Counted from the first letter of the stretch, positions 45,107 through 54,845 are shown. The stretch is DNA of 64,000 nucleotides from Mangrovimicrobium sediminis (GCF_004745945.1 NZ_SRLE01000006.1:186001-250000); one strand, 5' to 3'. Translations and numbers: made by a program. Notes: a model not told the origin generated them from the sequence alone.

Positions 45107-47287
45107 ATGACCCAGCGCATCCAGCAGGGCGGCCTGCAAGTCGCCGCCGTACTCCACCGCCTGCTCGAGGAAGACATCGCACCCGGCACCGGCGTCGCGC
45201 CCGGGGATTTCTGGGACGCTCTCGAGGCCATCTTCAGCGACCTGGGTCCGGAAAACCGCGCCCTGCTCAAGCGCCGCGACGAGTTGCAGGCAAAGATCGA
45301 CGCCTGGCACCGCGCCCACCCCGGCCCCGGCTACGACCGCGCCGCCTACCGCGCCTTCCTCGAGGAGATCGGCTACCTGCTGCCGGCGGGCGAGGACTTC
45401 AGCATCAGCACGCAGAACGTCGACCCGGAGGTCGCCACGCTGGCCGGCCCGCAGCTGGTGGTGCCGGTGATGAACGCCCGCTACGCCCTGAATGCCGCCA
45501 ACGCGCGCTGGGGCAGCCTGTACGACGCGCTGTACGGCACCGATGTGATTCCCGAAAGCGACGGCGCCGAACGCGCCGGCGCCTACAACCCGGTGCGCGG
45601 GGCAAAGGTCATCGCCTACGCCCGCGCCCTGCTCGACGCGCACTGCCCGCTGGCCGGCGCCAGCCACGCGGACGTCACCGAATACCGCGTGCGCGGCGCC
45701 GACCTGGAGGCGACCCTGGCCAACGGCGGCAGCGCCGGGCTGGTCGACCCGGCCCAATTCGCCGGCTACACCGGTGAGCCCGCCTGGCCGACGGCCATCC
45801 TGCTGAGCCACCACGGCCTGCACCTGGAAATCCGCGTCGACCGCGAGCACCCGGTGGGTGCCACCGATGCCGCGGGCGTCGCCGACCTGGTGCTGGAGTC
45901 CGCGCTCACCACCATCCAGGACTGCGAGGATTCCGTTGCCGCGGTGGACGCCGAGGACAAGGCCGTGGTCTACGGCAACTGGCTGGGCCTGATGCGCGGC
46001 GATCTCGTCGACAGCTTCGACAAGGGCGGCAAACAGGTCACCCGCGCCCTCAACCCGGACCGCGAGTACACCGCGCCGGACGGCAGCCGCCTGGTGCTGC
46101 CCGGGCGCAGCCTCATGTTCGTGCGCAACGTCGGCCACCTGATGACCAACGAGGCGGTGCTGAACAACGAGGGCGCCGAGATTCCCGAGGGCATTCTGGA
46201 CGGCATGTTCACCGCCCTGATCGCCCTGCACGACCTGAAAAAAAAAGGCCCGGACCAGCCGCGCAACTCGCGCAGCGGCAGCGTGTACATCGTCAAGCCG
46301 AAGATGCACGGCCCCGAGGAAGTGGCCTTCACCTGCAAGCTGTTCAACCGCATCGAGGACGCACTGGGCCTGGCCCGCCACACCCTCAAGGTGGGCATCA
46401 TGGACGAAGAGCGGCGCACCACCGTCAACCTCAAGGCCTGCATCCGCGAGGCCCGCGAGCGCCTGGTGTTCATCAACACCGGTTTCCTCGACCGCACCGG
46501 CGACGAGATCCACACCAGCATGGAAGCCGGCGCCATGACACCCAAGGGTGCGATGAAGGAAGAGCCCTGGATCAAGGCCTACGAAGACTGGAACGTGGAC
46601 GTCGGTCTGGCCTGCGGCCTGCCCGGCCGCGCGCAGATCGGCAAGGGCATGTGGGCCATGCCGGACATGATGGCGGCGATGATCGAAGCCAAGGTCGGCC
46701 ACCCGCTGGCCGGCGCCAGCACCGCCTGGGTACCCTCGCCCACCGCCGCCACCCTGCACGCCATGCACTACCACATGGTCGACGTCGCCCACCGCCAGGC
46801 GGAACTGCGCGAGCGCGCGCCGGCCTCCCTGGACGATATCCTGGCGATTCCGCTCAAGGGCGCCGAAGGCCTGTCCGCCGAGGACATCCAGCGCGAACTG
46901 GACAACAACGCCCAGGGCATCCTCGGCTACGTGGTGCGCTGGATCGACCAGGGCGTGGGCTGCTCCAAGGTGCCGGACATCAACGATGTCGGCCTGATGG
47001 AAGACCGCGCCACCCTGCGCATCTCCAGCCAGCACCTGGCCAACTGGCTGCACCACGGCGTGTGCAGCGAGGCACAGGTGCGCGCCACCCTGGAGCGCAT
47101 GGCGGCCATCGTCGACGAACAGAACGCCGGCGACCCGGCCTACCGCAGGATGGCGCCGGACTTCGCCAACAGCGTCGCCTTCCAGGCCGCCTGCGACCTG
47201 GTGTTCCTCGGCGGCGCGCAGCCCAACGGCTACACCGAGCCGGTACTGCATGCGCGGCGCCGGGAGGCGAAAGCCAAGTTCAGCTAG
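45107..47287 (+). CDS. glcB: Malate synthase G
   Basis: A 726-residue monomeric malate synthase condensing glyoxylate and acetyl-CoA to malate in the glyoxylate/glycolate pathway. The length matches isoform G. Signatures include [18 protein letters not shown], the acetyl-CoA/glyoxylate site with [15 protein letters not shown], and [18 protein letters not shown]. The ATG at 45107 follows GGAATTTCAC. The 5-prime spacer is unusually AT-rich for this genome and carries a LysR-type dyad. No isocitrate lyase gene is in the window. Confidence 0.96.
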   Translation: MTQRIQQGGLQVAAVLHRLLEEDIAPGTGVAPGDFWDALEAIFSDLGPENRALLKRRDELQAKIDAWHRAHPGPGYDRAAYRAFLEEIGYLLPAGEDFSISTQNVDPEVATLAGPQLVVPVMNARYALNAANARWGSLYDALYGTDVIPESDGAERAGAYNPVRGAKVIAYARALLDAHCPLAGASHADVTEYRVRGADLEATLANGGSAGLVDPAQFAGYTGEPAWPTAILLSHHGLHLEIRVDREHPVGATDAAGVADLVLESALTTIQDCEDSVAAVDAEDKAVVYGNWLGLMRGDLVDSFDKGGKQVTRALNPDREYTAPDGSRLVLPGRSLMFVRNVGHLMTNEAVLNNEGAEIPEGILDGMFTALIALHDLKKKGPDQPRNSRSGSVYIVKPKMHGPEEVAFTCKLFNRIEDALGLARHTLKVGIMDEERRTTVNLKACIREARERLVFINTGFLDRTGDEIHTSMEAGAMTPKGAMKEEPWIKAYEDWNVDVGLACGLPGRAQIGKGMWAMPDMMAAMIEAKVGHPLAGASTAWVPSPTAATLHAMHYHMVDVAHRQAELRERAPASLDDILAIPLKGAEGLSAEDIQRELDNNAQGILGYVVRWIDQGVGCSKVPDINDVGLMEDRATLRISSQHLANWLHHGVCSEAQVRATLERMAAIVDEQNAGDPAYRRMAPDFANSVAFQAACDLVFLGGAQPNGYTEPVLHARRREAKAKFS

Positions 47288-47301
47288 CCCTCTTTCCACG
47301 G

Positions 47302-47334
47302 TATGATGCCCCGCTAAAACAACGCCGCGGCGTT
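47302..47334 (+). promoter_or_regulatory. TATGAT box followed by a perfect 14-bp palindrome, upstream of the acyltransferase
   Basis: TATGAT lies at 47302-47307, and the perfect palindrome AACGCCGCGGCGTT at 47321-47334 would sit just below the start site, where a repressor could bind or an RNA hairpin could form. The acyltransferase starts at 47379. No convincing -35 was found. Confidence 0.35.
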
Positions 47335-47378
47335 TCGCGCAAGAGCGGCGGTCACGGGGGCATCGACCGGGAAGGACC

Positions 47379-49382
47379 ATGAACGGGGCCAGGGAAAAAC
47401 ACGCGCTTCTGCTGGATATTCAGGGGCTGCGGGCGATTGCCGTGACCCTGGTCGTGGTCGCCCATGCCGGCGTGGCCGGTGTCCAGGGCGGCTTCGTCGG
47501 CGTCGATATCTTTTTTGTCCTTTCCGGCTACCTCATCACCGGCCTGCTGATCAGCGAGCTCGAACGCGACGGCCGGGTCAGGCTCGCGAGTTTCTACGCC
47601 CGCCGGCTGAAGCGCCTGCTGCCCGCCCTGCTAGTGATGATCGTCGGCTCCTGCGTCGCCGCCCTGTACCTGCTCTCGGGCGACCAGGCCTACGCACTCA
47701 CCCGCTCCATGCTGTTTGCCGTCACCTGGACGAGCAACCTGTTCTTCACCTTCCGGCACATCGACTACTTCGACGACCAGCAGAATTCGGATCTCTTCCT
47801 GCACACCTGGTCGCTGGGCGTCGAGGAGCAGTTCTACCTGCTGTGGCCCCTGCTGCTCCTGGTCGGCCATCTTATCGCCCAGCGCGCCGGGAGTGAGCGC
47901 GAGAAAACACACTACATCTTCTGGATGCTGGTCGCTGGCGGCCTGGCCAGTTGGGCGCTGTCGCTGTGGCTGACCTTCAGCCACCCCATGGCCGCGTACT
48001 ACCAGATGCCGGCGCGGGGCTGGCAGTTCGCCCTCGGGGCGTGCACCTGGCTGGCGGCCAGGCACCTCGGCGGCGGGCACCTGAGCGCGTGGACGGACGC
48101 CTCGCGGCGCGCGGCCGTGACAGCCGGCCTGGTGCTCATCTGCGCGTCTGCCATCCTGATTCACCGCGACCAGCCCTACCCCGGCTTCTGGGCCCTGCTG
48201 CCCTCCTGTGGCACGGCGCTCGTGCTACTGTGCGTCGCGCCCGGGCGCTCGCACCGCGTCCTCTCCCACCCGGTCCTGGTGTGGCTGGGCGACCGCTCCT
48301 ACTCCTGGTACCTGTGGCACTGGCCGGTCCTGATGATTGGCGAAGCCCTGAACCTGTCGCACTCTCCCGTGGCGATAGCGCTGCAGATTGCCTTTTCGCT
48401 GTCCCTGGCGAGTGTGTCCTATGCGCTGGTTGAATACCCGTTCTGGCGCGGCAGGCTCAGTCGGTTCCAACCCGGCAGGGTGATCGGCGCGTCGCTGGCG
48501 GCGATGCTGCTCGCCGCCAATATCTGCATGCTCACGCTCGCCCAGAGCACCAGCAAGCCCGGGTTTGACCAGGCCCAGCGTATACGCCTGGCAGAGGCCG
48601 ACCTGCCGGTCATCTACCGGCAGGGCTGCGATACCTGGTACGAGAGTGCGGATCTTACGCCCTGCGATTATCACACCGAGGGCTACAGCAGGACCGCCGT
48701 TATGCTGGGCGACAGTATGCTGGCGCAATGGTTTTCACTGTTTGCGACACTCTATGCCCCCCCGGAGTGGCGGATGGTCGTGCTCACCAAGTCCGCCTGC
48801 CCGATGGTCGATGAGGATTTCTTCTATGAGCGTATCGGGGAAACCTATGCGGTGTGTTCACAGTGGCGTGAGGCCGCCCTGGAGTACCTGGCAGAAATGC
48901 GGCCGGACGTCATCATCACCGGCAGCGGACTGAACGAAGCGTTCAGCGAGACACAGTGGATTGAGGGTAGCCGGCGAGTATTGGAACAACTCGCCGCTGC
49001 AGCGGGGCAGGTGATACTGCTGCCCTCCACGCCCAAGCTCACCCTGCACGGCCCATCCTGCCTGCTCGGTGCGCTGGAAAGCGCCGGCGCGGACGCTCCG
49101 CTGCCGACGCTGGCACCTGCATGCTCCTCGGACCGTTCGCTACCGCTCGCCAAGAGGCTGCGGGATTACGTCGCCGCCGCGGCGACCCAGGTAGAAGGTG
49201 TGAGGCTCCTCGACCTCACGCCACTGGTCTGCCGTGATGGCGTGTGCAGTGCGGTGACGCGAGATGGAACTGTCGTGTATCGCGACAAACAGCACCTGAC
49301 GGATACCTTCGTACGCTCGCTGGCGCCGACGGTGACGACAATGCTCAACGACCTGGCCAGCAGGGAGCGGACCATCGACTAG
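47379..49382 (+). CDS. OafA/YrhL-type membrane acyltransferase with SGNH domain
   Basis: A 667-residue protein. The N-terminal ~380 residues form an acyltransferase-3 membrane domain of about ten helices, beginning LDIQGLRAIAVTLVVVAHAG with the conserved RAIAV and catalytic His, then GFVGVDIFFVLSGYLIT. The C-terminal periplasmic SGNH domain has its catalytic Ser in VMLGDSMLAQW and a DKQH Asp-His pair near residue 632. Such proteins O-acetylate lipopolysaccharide, peptidoglycan or other glycans. A good ribosome site (GGAAGG) precedes the ATG. It converges on the glycosyltransferase operon, so it may modify the same glycan, but nothing in the sequence proves it. Confidence 0.9.
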   Translation: MNGAREKHALLLDIQGLRAIAVTLVVVAHAGVAGVQGGFVGVDIFFVLSGYLITGLLISELERDGRVRLASFYARRLKRLLPALLVMIVGSCVAALYLLSGDQAYALTRSMLFAVTWTSNLFFTFRHIDYFDDQQNSDLFLHTWSLGVEEQFYLLWPLLLLVGHLIAQRAGSEREKTHYIFWMLVAGGLASWALSLWLTFSHPMAAYYQMPARGWQFALGACTWLAARHLGGGHLSAWTDASRRAAVTAGLVLICASAILIHRDQPYPGFWALLPSCGTALVLLCVAPGRSHRVLSHPVLVWLGDRSYSWYLWHWPVLMIGEALNLSHSPVAIALQIAFSLSLASVSYALVEYPFWRGRLSRFQPGRVIGASLAAMLLAANICMLTLAQSTSKPGFDQAQRIRLAEADLPVIYRQGCDTWYESADLTPCDYHTEGYSRTAVMLGDSMLAQWFSLFATLYAPPEWRMVVLTKSACPMVDEDFFYERIGETYAVCSQWREAALEYLAEMRPDVIITGSGLNEAFSETQWIEGSRRVLEQLAAAAGQVILLPSTPKLTLHGPSCLLGALESAGADAPLPTLAPACSSDRSLPLAKRLRDYVAAAATQVEGVRLLDLTPLVCRDGVCSAVTRDGTVVYRDKQHLTDTFVRSLAPTVTTMLNDLASRERTID

Positions 49383-49398
49383 CCCGACAGGCAACCGG

Positions 49399-50277
49399 TT
49401 ACTCGGTGTGATCCTCGACGTCTGAATCCTTGTACTGCAGGTTGGTCAGCTGCTCTGCGAGCAGGCCGATCAGGAATACAATCATCCCGAACAGGATAAG
49501 CAGCGTGCTCATGTTGGTAAAACGCAGGGTGCCGCTGGAGATGTTCGCGATCACATAGTTCAGCACGCCGAGCATGGAGACCAGCACAGAGACCGGGAAG
49601 TACACCTTGAGCGGCGAGTACAGCGTACCGATCTTGAAGATAATCAGGAAAAAGCGCACGCCATCGCGCAACACGTTGATATGGCTCTTGCCCAGGCGAT
49701 CGGCAACGCTGATCGGCACGAACCCAACGCTGTAGCCCGCGCGGAAGAAGGCCATGGTCGACGTTGTCGGGTAGCTGAAGCCATTCGGCAGCAGGTAGAG
49801 AAAGCTCAGGAACTTGCGCCGGTCGACCACGCGGAATCCGGAAGTGAGGTCGTCGATGCGCCGGTTGACCATCCAGCTGGCCAGCTTGTTGTACAGGCTG
49901 TTCGCGCTCCAGCGCGCCACGCTGGCCTGGGATTCCAGGCCGCTGCGCGCGCCCACCACCATGTCGTAGCCTTCTTCGACCTTGTACAGCAGGCGCTCGA
50001 TGTCCGCCGGGTTGTGCTGGCCATCGCCGTCCATGAAGACAATGTAATCGCCCTGGGCGGCGCGGGCCCCGGATTTGATCGCGGCGCCGTTGCCTTTGCT
50101 ATAGGGATGGCTGACGACCGTGACACCGTATTGCTCGCACACCGCCACCGTGCCATCGCTCGAGCCATCATTGACGACAATGATTTCGGCGTCCGGGTAG
50201 TGCTCGCGCAGCGAGGGCAGCGTTACCGCCAAGCCCTGCTCTTCATCCTTGGCAGGAATGACTATGGAAAAATTCAA
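49399..50277 (-). CDS. GT2 glycosyltransferase, polyprenyl-phosphate-sugar synthase-like
   Basis: A 292-residue inner-membrane glycosyltransferase resembling dolichol/undecaprenyl-phosphate mannose or glucose synthases. The GT-A domain has IVIPAKDEEQGLAVTL, VVNDGSSDGT and the metal site MDGDGQHNP. Two C-terminal TM helices follow (about 225-245 and 255-275). Such enzymes load a sugar from a nucleotide donor onto undecaprenyl phosphate, producing the donor that GT-C enzymes use in the periplasm. The TTG at 50277 has GGAGGGAGA three bases away and overlaps the preceding gene by four bases (TTGA), coupling it to the two TMTC-like proteins. Confidence 0.87.
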   Translation of the reverse strand: MNFSIVIPAKDEEQGLAVTLPSLREHYPDAEIIVVNDGSSDGTVAVCEQYGVTVVSHPYSKGNGAAIKSGARAAQGDYIVFMDGDGQHNPADIERLLYKVEEGYDMVVGARSGLESQASVARWSANSLYNKLASWMVNRRIDDLTSGFRVVDRRKFLSFLYLLPNGFSYPTTSTMAFFRAGYSVGFVPISVADRLGKSHINVLRDGVRFFLIIFKIGTLYSPLKVYFPVSVLVSMLGVLNYVIANISSGTLRFTNMSTLLILFGMIVFLIGLLAEQLTNLQYKDSDVEDHTE

Positions 50278-52187
50278 TCTTCTCCCTCCAGGTAAAGGGC
50301 GAGGGTGTCTCGTTCGCCGCGGCTAAGTTTCCCTGCATCACGCTTTGCTTGCAACTGCGCAATCAGGTTTTTCACCTCCGCGTCACGGCGCAGCGCGGTG
50401 GCAAAATGCAATTGCATCAACAATTCGCGCGTGCGGCCTGGCGAGAGCTGCAGGGACCGCGCGGTATATTCAAAAGCATCTTCCCAACGGTAATTTGCGT
50501 TCGCCAGTATGGCGAGCGCGGTAAACATGTTGGCTGAAGCGAGACGGGTATCGAAACGCTGCAGATACAGCGCGTTGAGGTGATCGAGGAAACCCTCCCA
50601 GTCAAAATCCGCGCAGACATCATTCTCGCGCAGCTTTATCACCACGCTCATGGTCGCGACCACACCCAGGGGACGCCGGGGGTCGCGCCGGCCCAACTCG
50701 CGATACTCTTCCGCAGCGAGCGGCTGCCGGGCTATGCACGCCAGCGCCAGATTGCGCAGTATGTAGTCGCCGTAATGCTCCTCGCCGGCAGCGGCGCGCC
50801 GGGAAGAGAGTTCATAAGCGGCCTGGGAATACTTCAGGGCGGCATCGCGTGCTCCGGCGTAGGCCAGCTGCGTCGCCAGTTGCTTGTTGGCGCGCGCCGA
50901 ATCCGGGTGACCATTGACCTGCTGCAGTGCCAGCAAATGGGCACTGGACCAGATCTGTACCTGCGAACTGGTAGCTGCGGCGTACAGCAACAGCAGCGCT
51001 GCCATCCACGCTTGCAGCGGCCGGGCCAGTTCCCGCCAGCGCTTCACCAGCAGCGCGTAGAGCGTCAGCGGCAGCAAGACCAGGCCCACCGAGGGCAGGT
51101 AGTTGCGATGCTCAAAGTACAACTCGAGCGGCCAGACGGTGGATTCGAGGCTGTGCCCGGCGAGGAAGAACAAGGCGCAGAAGGAAAGTCGTCGCAGTGC
51201 CGACCAGCGCCAGGACAGCGCTACAGCCAACAGCAAGACGACCCAGGCGAGAATAGCTGGCAGCGTGGTGGCCGGCTGCCAGAGCGAGGTGGATACCGGA
51301 AAATCATCGTGGAAAATGCCCAGACGGGCTATATCCGGCCAATAGAACTGGGCCAGGTAATCCCACAGTATGCGCGGCTCGGTCAGGATTCGTTCCAGCA
51401 GAGTAAAGTCGCGAAAATGGTAACGTGCGGTGAGCGAGTCCCAGCGGATGGCCAGCAGCACCGCCACCGCTGCCACGCCGATGCCCAGGCCACCGTAGGT
51501 CACCTTGCGCAGCCAGCCGATGACGCGCCCGCCCTGGTCCCGGAACTGTAGCCAGCACGCCTCCAGCAACAGCACGATAGGCAGGGTAACCAGTGCGTTC
51601 TCCTTGGAGAAAACGCCGCAGGTGAAGGCTGCAACAGACAACAATAAATAGCGGTAGCGGCTGCGGCCCGAGCCCAGGCTGCGGCGCCAGTAGATATAGG
51701 CGACCAGGCTGAGCAGCGAAAACAGCGCCGCCAGTTGCGCCATGCGCTGGACGACATAGAGCACAGTACTGACCTGCAACGGGGCGAGCAGCCACAGCCC
51801 GGCACACAGTACAGCCATGGTCGCAGACCCCGGACACTCCAGCGGAGCCAGCAGGAGCACCAGTAGCCAGGCGACCACTACGCCGATAAGCAGATGCAGG
51901 CAGATATTGACCAGTTTGGAGGTGGCGAAATCTCCGCCCAGCAACCGCTCAACGACGAAAGTCGCCATGGAAACCCCGCGACCGAGGGGACCGGAGTTGT
52001 CTCCGAGCACATAGTCGAGCGCCTGTTCCGGCGCCTGGGCGACATCGCTGAGTCCGCCCAGACTGGAGATATCGTCCAGCAACACCGGGCCCTGCACACC
52101 CGGGTAATAAAGCCATGCCGCCGTTCCCAGCAGTAGCAACAACAACAGCACGGGCAAGGCCTGCACCCTTGGCAACCAGGCACTCAT
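50274..52187 (-). CDS. TMTC-like multi-TM protein with TPR-like C-terminus (paralogue 2), candidate pilin glycosyltransferase
   Basis: A 637-residue protein. The first ~400 residues are membrane-embedded with roughly ten helices, and the rest is helical and TPR-like. The first periplasmic loop carries an Asp-Asp pair (GPVLLDDISSLG, D38-D39), as in GT-C glycosyltransferases. Motifs shared with the neighbour are STVLYVVQRM, SKENALV and the EHRNYLPSVGL block following WPLE. The layout is that of TMTC-type protein O-mannosyltransferases, GT-C membrane domain plus TPRs. It is coupled by four-base overlaps to its paralogue upstream and the GT2 enzyme downstream. Function is inferred; a polymerase or ligase role is the alternative. 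Confidence 0.75.
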   Translation of the reverse strand: MSAWLPRVQALPVLLLLLLLGTAAWLYYPGVQGPVLLDDISSLGGLSDVAQAPEQALDYVLGDNSGPLGRGVSMATFVVERLLGGDFATSKLVNICLHLLIGVVVAWLLVLLLAPLECPGSATMAVLCAGLWLLAPLQVSTVLYVVQRMAQLAALFSLLSLVAYIYWRRSLGSGRSRYRYLLLSVAAFTCGVFSKENALVTLPIVLLLEACWLQFRDQGGRVIGWLRKVTYGGLGIGVAAVAVLLAIRWDSLTARYHFRDFTLLERILTEPRILWDYLAQFYWPDIARLGIFHDDFPVSTSLWQPATTLPAILAWVVLLLAVALSWRWSALRRLSFCALFFLAGHSLESTVWPLELYFEHRNYLPSVGLVLLPLTLYALLVKRWRELARPLQAWMAALLLLYAAATSSQVQIWSSAHLLALQQVNGHPDSARANKQLATQLAYAGARDAALKYSQAAYELSSRRAAAGEEHYGDYILRNLALACIARQPLAAEEYRELGRRDPRRPLGVVATMSVVIKLRENDVCADFDWEGFLDHLNALYLQRFDTRLASANMFTALAILANANYRWEDAFEYTARSLQLSPGRTRELLMQLHFATALRRDAEVKNLIAQLQAKRDAGKLSRGERDTLALYLEGED

Positions 52188-54172
52188 CCGGCCAGGTTCC
52201 CGCTGCCGTCAGGTTTGTCGCTAGCCTCGGACTCCACGGAAGGCGCGGAAAACACGCGCCGCAGCACGCCCAGTTCACGGCGGCCGGGATCGTGGTACAT
52301 CCAGGATTTGACGGTTTCAAACATACCGGAGAGGTCCTGCCGCTCGGCTTGCTCCGACAACAGCAGGGCGTGAATTCGCGTTTGCCCCGGGTGCCGCGCC
52401 AGGAGGGTCTGCAACTGGGCCAGCCGCGCATCCGATGAGGCCCCGCTCAGGCGCATATAGCGATAGCGCAAAACACCCAGCTGTACGTTGCCGGGATAGC
52501 GTCTGTCCAGGATATCCAGGATCTCCTGGAAGTCCGCTGTGGCCCCGTCGCAGGCGCCCGCTGCGAAACAATCCACCAACGCACCCAGGGCCGCGTAATC
52601 CGAGGCCTGTAGCGGCCGATCGCGTGAGAGTTCCCGCAGGTGCCCGAACCAGTCGTTGTACTGCTGCAGTTTGGGAAAGTAGTACTCATCGAGGTAAAAC
52701 AGCATGACGATGGCCGCCATGTCCCGAGGATTTTCCTGGTACATCAACTCGAAGTGGTGGCGCGCCAGCAGCAGGTGCCCCTCGAGTTCCTCGCGTGACG
52801 CCTCACTCTTGAGTCCCCGGCCATGGGCGCGCAATTGCGCCTGCGCCAGGAAATAGTGCGAGCGCGAGGAGGCAGGGTGATTGGCGGCGTTAACCGCGCT
52901 GAGACGCAGTGGCTCCGCCCAGGTGAAAACCCGCAGGAACAACAGCGTGCCGCACACCGCCACTAGCGCGCATACCGGTATGGCCGGTGCTACCGCAGGC
53001 AGTCGGCGAATCAGGCCGGCGAGCAGCGCTGCGCACAGGATAAAAACGGCAACGCTAGGGAGGTAATTGCGATGCTCGTAGACCATCTCCAGGGGCCAGA
53101 TACTGCTCTCCAGAAAATGGCCGACAAGGTAGAACAGCACCGCGAACAGCAGCAGCGGCACCCGCGTGCGCAGCACCAGGGCCAGGCCGGCAAGCACACA
53201 CCAGGCGACGCCGGCGAGCAGCGTTGAGACCGGCGCCAACCAGCCTTGCGAGAGCGGGATATCATCGTGCTGGAAGCCCATCCGGCCGATATCGGGAAAC
53301 ACCATCCAGGCCAGGTACTGCCAGAGCAGGCGCAACTGCGTGAGCAGGCGCTCATGCAGCGAAAAGTCCCGCCTTGCATAGCCCTTGGTCAGCGCCTCCG
53401 GCCAGAACCACAGCACGAGTGCGAGCAAGACCAATGGTGCCAACAGGCCACCCCAGCCCAGCCAGGCGAGCCCGGAGTTGCGACGACCCGCCCATTCGCC
53501 GCGGAAAAGGCTGACCTCCATCACCGGGATCAGCCACAACACGAGGGCGCCGTTCTCCTTGGAGAGAACCGAAAACGTGGTCAGCAGGGCGATCCACAGG
53601 CCAGTGCCGACAATTTCCCCCGCACCGGCACCGCGCCGCGCCCAGCGCTCGCGGCGCTGCGCAAACAGCAAGAGTGCCGCCAGGGCAAACAGCGTTGCCA
53701 GCCCCGTCATACGTTGCACTGCGTACAACACCGTCGAAACATGCAGGGGAGCCAACAGCCACAGCGCCGCAGCCAGCAGCGCAGTCCAGTTGAGCGCGTC
53801 TCGCGGCGCTTGCGGCAGGCCGCGCACCAACACCAGGCGCGCCAGGGCAAAAACGAGCACACCGCAGCCGAGGTGAATGAACAGGTTCACGCTCTTCACC
53901 GGCAGCGCTTTCACGCCGCCGGACGCAACGTAATTTGCGGCGAAACTGAGCATGGCGAGGGGGCGATGCAGGGGGCCGGCGTTGGAACTCAGGCTCGCCG
54001 TACGCCAGTCGTCGAACTCGGCGCCGTCGATACGCAGGTGAGGGTTCGCGGTCAACGCGGGACCGTCGTCGAAAATGAATGGCCCGTTCAGGCCGGAGAC
54101 ATACAGCGCCGCCACCAGCAATAGCAGCAAAAACAGTACAACGAGGTGAATGCGGGTAAGCGGGGAGGGCAT
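52184..54172 (-). CDS. TMTC-like multi-TM protein with TPR-like C-terminus (paralogue 1), candidate pilin glycosyltransferase
   Basis: A 662-residue paralogue of the next gene. It begins with a TM helix and a DD loop (GPFIFDDGPAL, D35-D36), and has STVLYAVQRMTGLATLF, LSKENGALVLW and EHRNYLPSVAV following WPLE. Roughly ten TM helices are followed by a ~230-residue helical TPR-like region (from about 430). It lies immediately downstream of pilA behind that gene's terminator. In several Gammaproteobacteria the gene next to pilA encodes a pilin glycosyltransferase (TfpO/TfpW in Pseudomonas), which supports, by position only, a pilin-modifying role. The duplication suggests two transfer steps or two acceptor specificities. 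Confidence 0.75.
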   Translation of the reverse strand: MPSPLTRIHLVVLFLLLLLVAALYVSGLNGPFIFDDGPALTANPHLRIDGAEFDDWRTASLSSNAGPLHRPLAMLSFAANYVASGGVKALPVKSVNLFIHLGCGVLVFALARLVLVRGLPQAPRDALNWTALLAAALWLLAPLHVSTVLYAVQRMTGLATLFALAALLLFAQRRERWARRGAGAGEIVGTGLWIALLTTFSVLSKENGALVLWLIPVMEVSLFRGEWAGRRNSGLAWLGWGGLLAPLVLLALVLWFWPEALTKGYARRDFSLHERLLTQLRLLWQYLAWMVFPDIGRMGFQHDDIPLSQGWLAPVSTLLAGVAWCVLAGLALVLRTRVPLLLFAVLFYLVGHFLESSIWPLEMVYEHRNYLPSVAVFILCAALLAGLIRRLPAVAPAIPVCALVAVCGTLLFLRVFTWAEPLRLSAVNAANHPASSRSHYFLAQAQLRAHGRGLKSEASREELEGHLLLARHHFELMYQENPRDMAAIVMLFYLDEYYFPKLQQYNDWFGHLRELSRDRPLQASDYAALGALVDCFAAGACDGATADFQEILDILDRRYPGNVQLGVLRYRYMRLSGASSDARLAQLQTLLARHPGQTRIHALLLSEQAERQDLSGMFETVKSWMYHDPGRRELGVLRRVFSAPSVESEASDKPDGSGNLAG

Positions 54173-54210
54173 TTATCTGATTGCCTGAAAACCGGCAAAC
54201 AATCTAGCAT

Positions 54211-54239
54211 AAAAAAAGCCCGGTCGGAGACCGGGCTTT
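54211..54239 (-). terminator. Rho-independent terminator of pilA
   Basis: An 11-base perfect stem (arms 54215-54225 and 54229-54239, AAAGCCCGGTC/GACCGGGCTTT, GGA loop) is followed on the minus strand by a run of seven T. It lies 21 bases below the pilA stop and about 40 bases before the TMTC-like gene, so it should separate abundant pilin mRNA from the glycosyltransferase operon. Confidence 0.9.
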
Positions 54240-54260
54240 CTAGCCTTGCGACTGGCCGGA

Positions 54261-54740
54261 TTAGCGGCAGTTTGAGGGCAGGAACTTGGTGGGGATAGAG
54301 TTCACAGTACCCTGGCTGTAAGGTGCGTCCTGTACAGACTTGCACTTCCAGGCCAGCGTGCTGCCACCGCGGGTCACACCGGACAGGGAGAAGCCGTACG
54401 GGTCGTTGCCGCCGGGGATGACGCCGTCCGCGATAACCGCAGTGACCAGCGGCAGGTTGGCAGAGATAGTTGAGGAGTAACCGATGGACACAACGATGTC
54501 CTTGGCCGGGTTGGTCAGCAGGCCAGCCTTGTCGGAATCTTCCGGCATGTAGTTGTTGGTCGCGTAGAACTCAGAAATAGAGGTCTTGGCTTCGGCCAGC
54601 GCGGCCAGCGGCTCAGACATCTTGGAACGCACGATGTAATCCTGGTAAGCCGGCAGCGCAATGGCGGCCAGAATGCCGACGATCGCGATAACGATCATCA
54701 GTTCGATCAGGGTGAAACCCTTTTGTACTTGCTTGTTCAT
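54261..54740 (-). CDS. pilA: Type IV major pilin PilA
   Basis: A 159-residue type IVa pilin. The leader MNKQVQKG is cut before [20 protein letters not shown], with Glu at +5, by PilD. The alpha-1 helix continues through [15 protein letters not shown]. The C-terminal disulfide loop is formed by Cys133 and Cys158 with 24 residues between, rich in Ser/Thr ([20 protein letters not shown]), offering O-glycosylation sites. AGGGA lies before the ATG. A sigma-54-type promoter is about 90 bases upstream and a strong terminator lies downstream. Confidence 0.97.
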   Translation of the reverse strand: MNKQVQKGFTLIELMIVIAIVGILAAIALPAYQDYIVRSKMSEPLAALAEAKTSISEFYATNNYMPEDSDKAGLLTNPAKDIVVSIGYSSTISANLPLVTAVIADGVIPGGNDPYGFSLSGVTRGGSTLAWKCKSVQDAPYSQGTVNSIPTKFLPSNCR

Positions 54741-54829
54741 GTTCCCTACTCCGTAGATGCTTCAGTGTGGTGTGTCGGGACCGCGTCACCCGGAAGTGGC
54801 CCGGTTCCGTCAGTCGGCTTTACAGGTAG

Positions 54830-54845
54830 TGCAGGGACCGGGCCA
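54830..54845 (-). promoter_or_regulatory. Sigma-54 promoter of pilA
   Basis: The minus strand reads TGGCCCGGTCCCTGCA, with GG and GC separated by exactly 10 bases as required for -24/-12 promoters. It is about 90 bases before the pilA ATG. An AT-rich stretch upstream (54846-54905) would suit DNA bending between promoter and activator sites. Pseudomonas pilA is RpoN/PilR dependent, which agrees. Confidence 0.75.

Noticed and set aside
45044-47380. A 778-codon minus-strand frame
   Set aside because: Antisense shadow of malate synthase G, whose catalytic motifs are intact on the plus strand.
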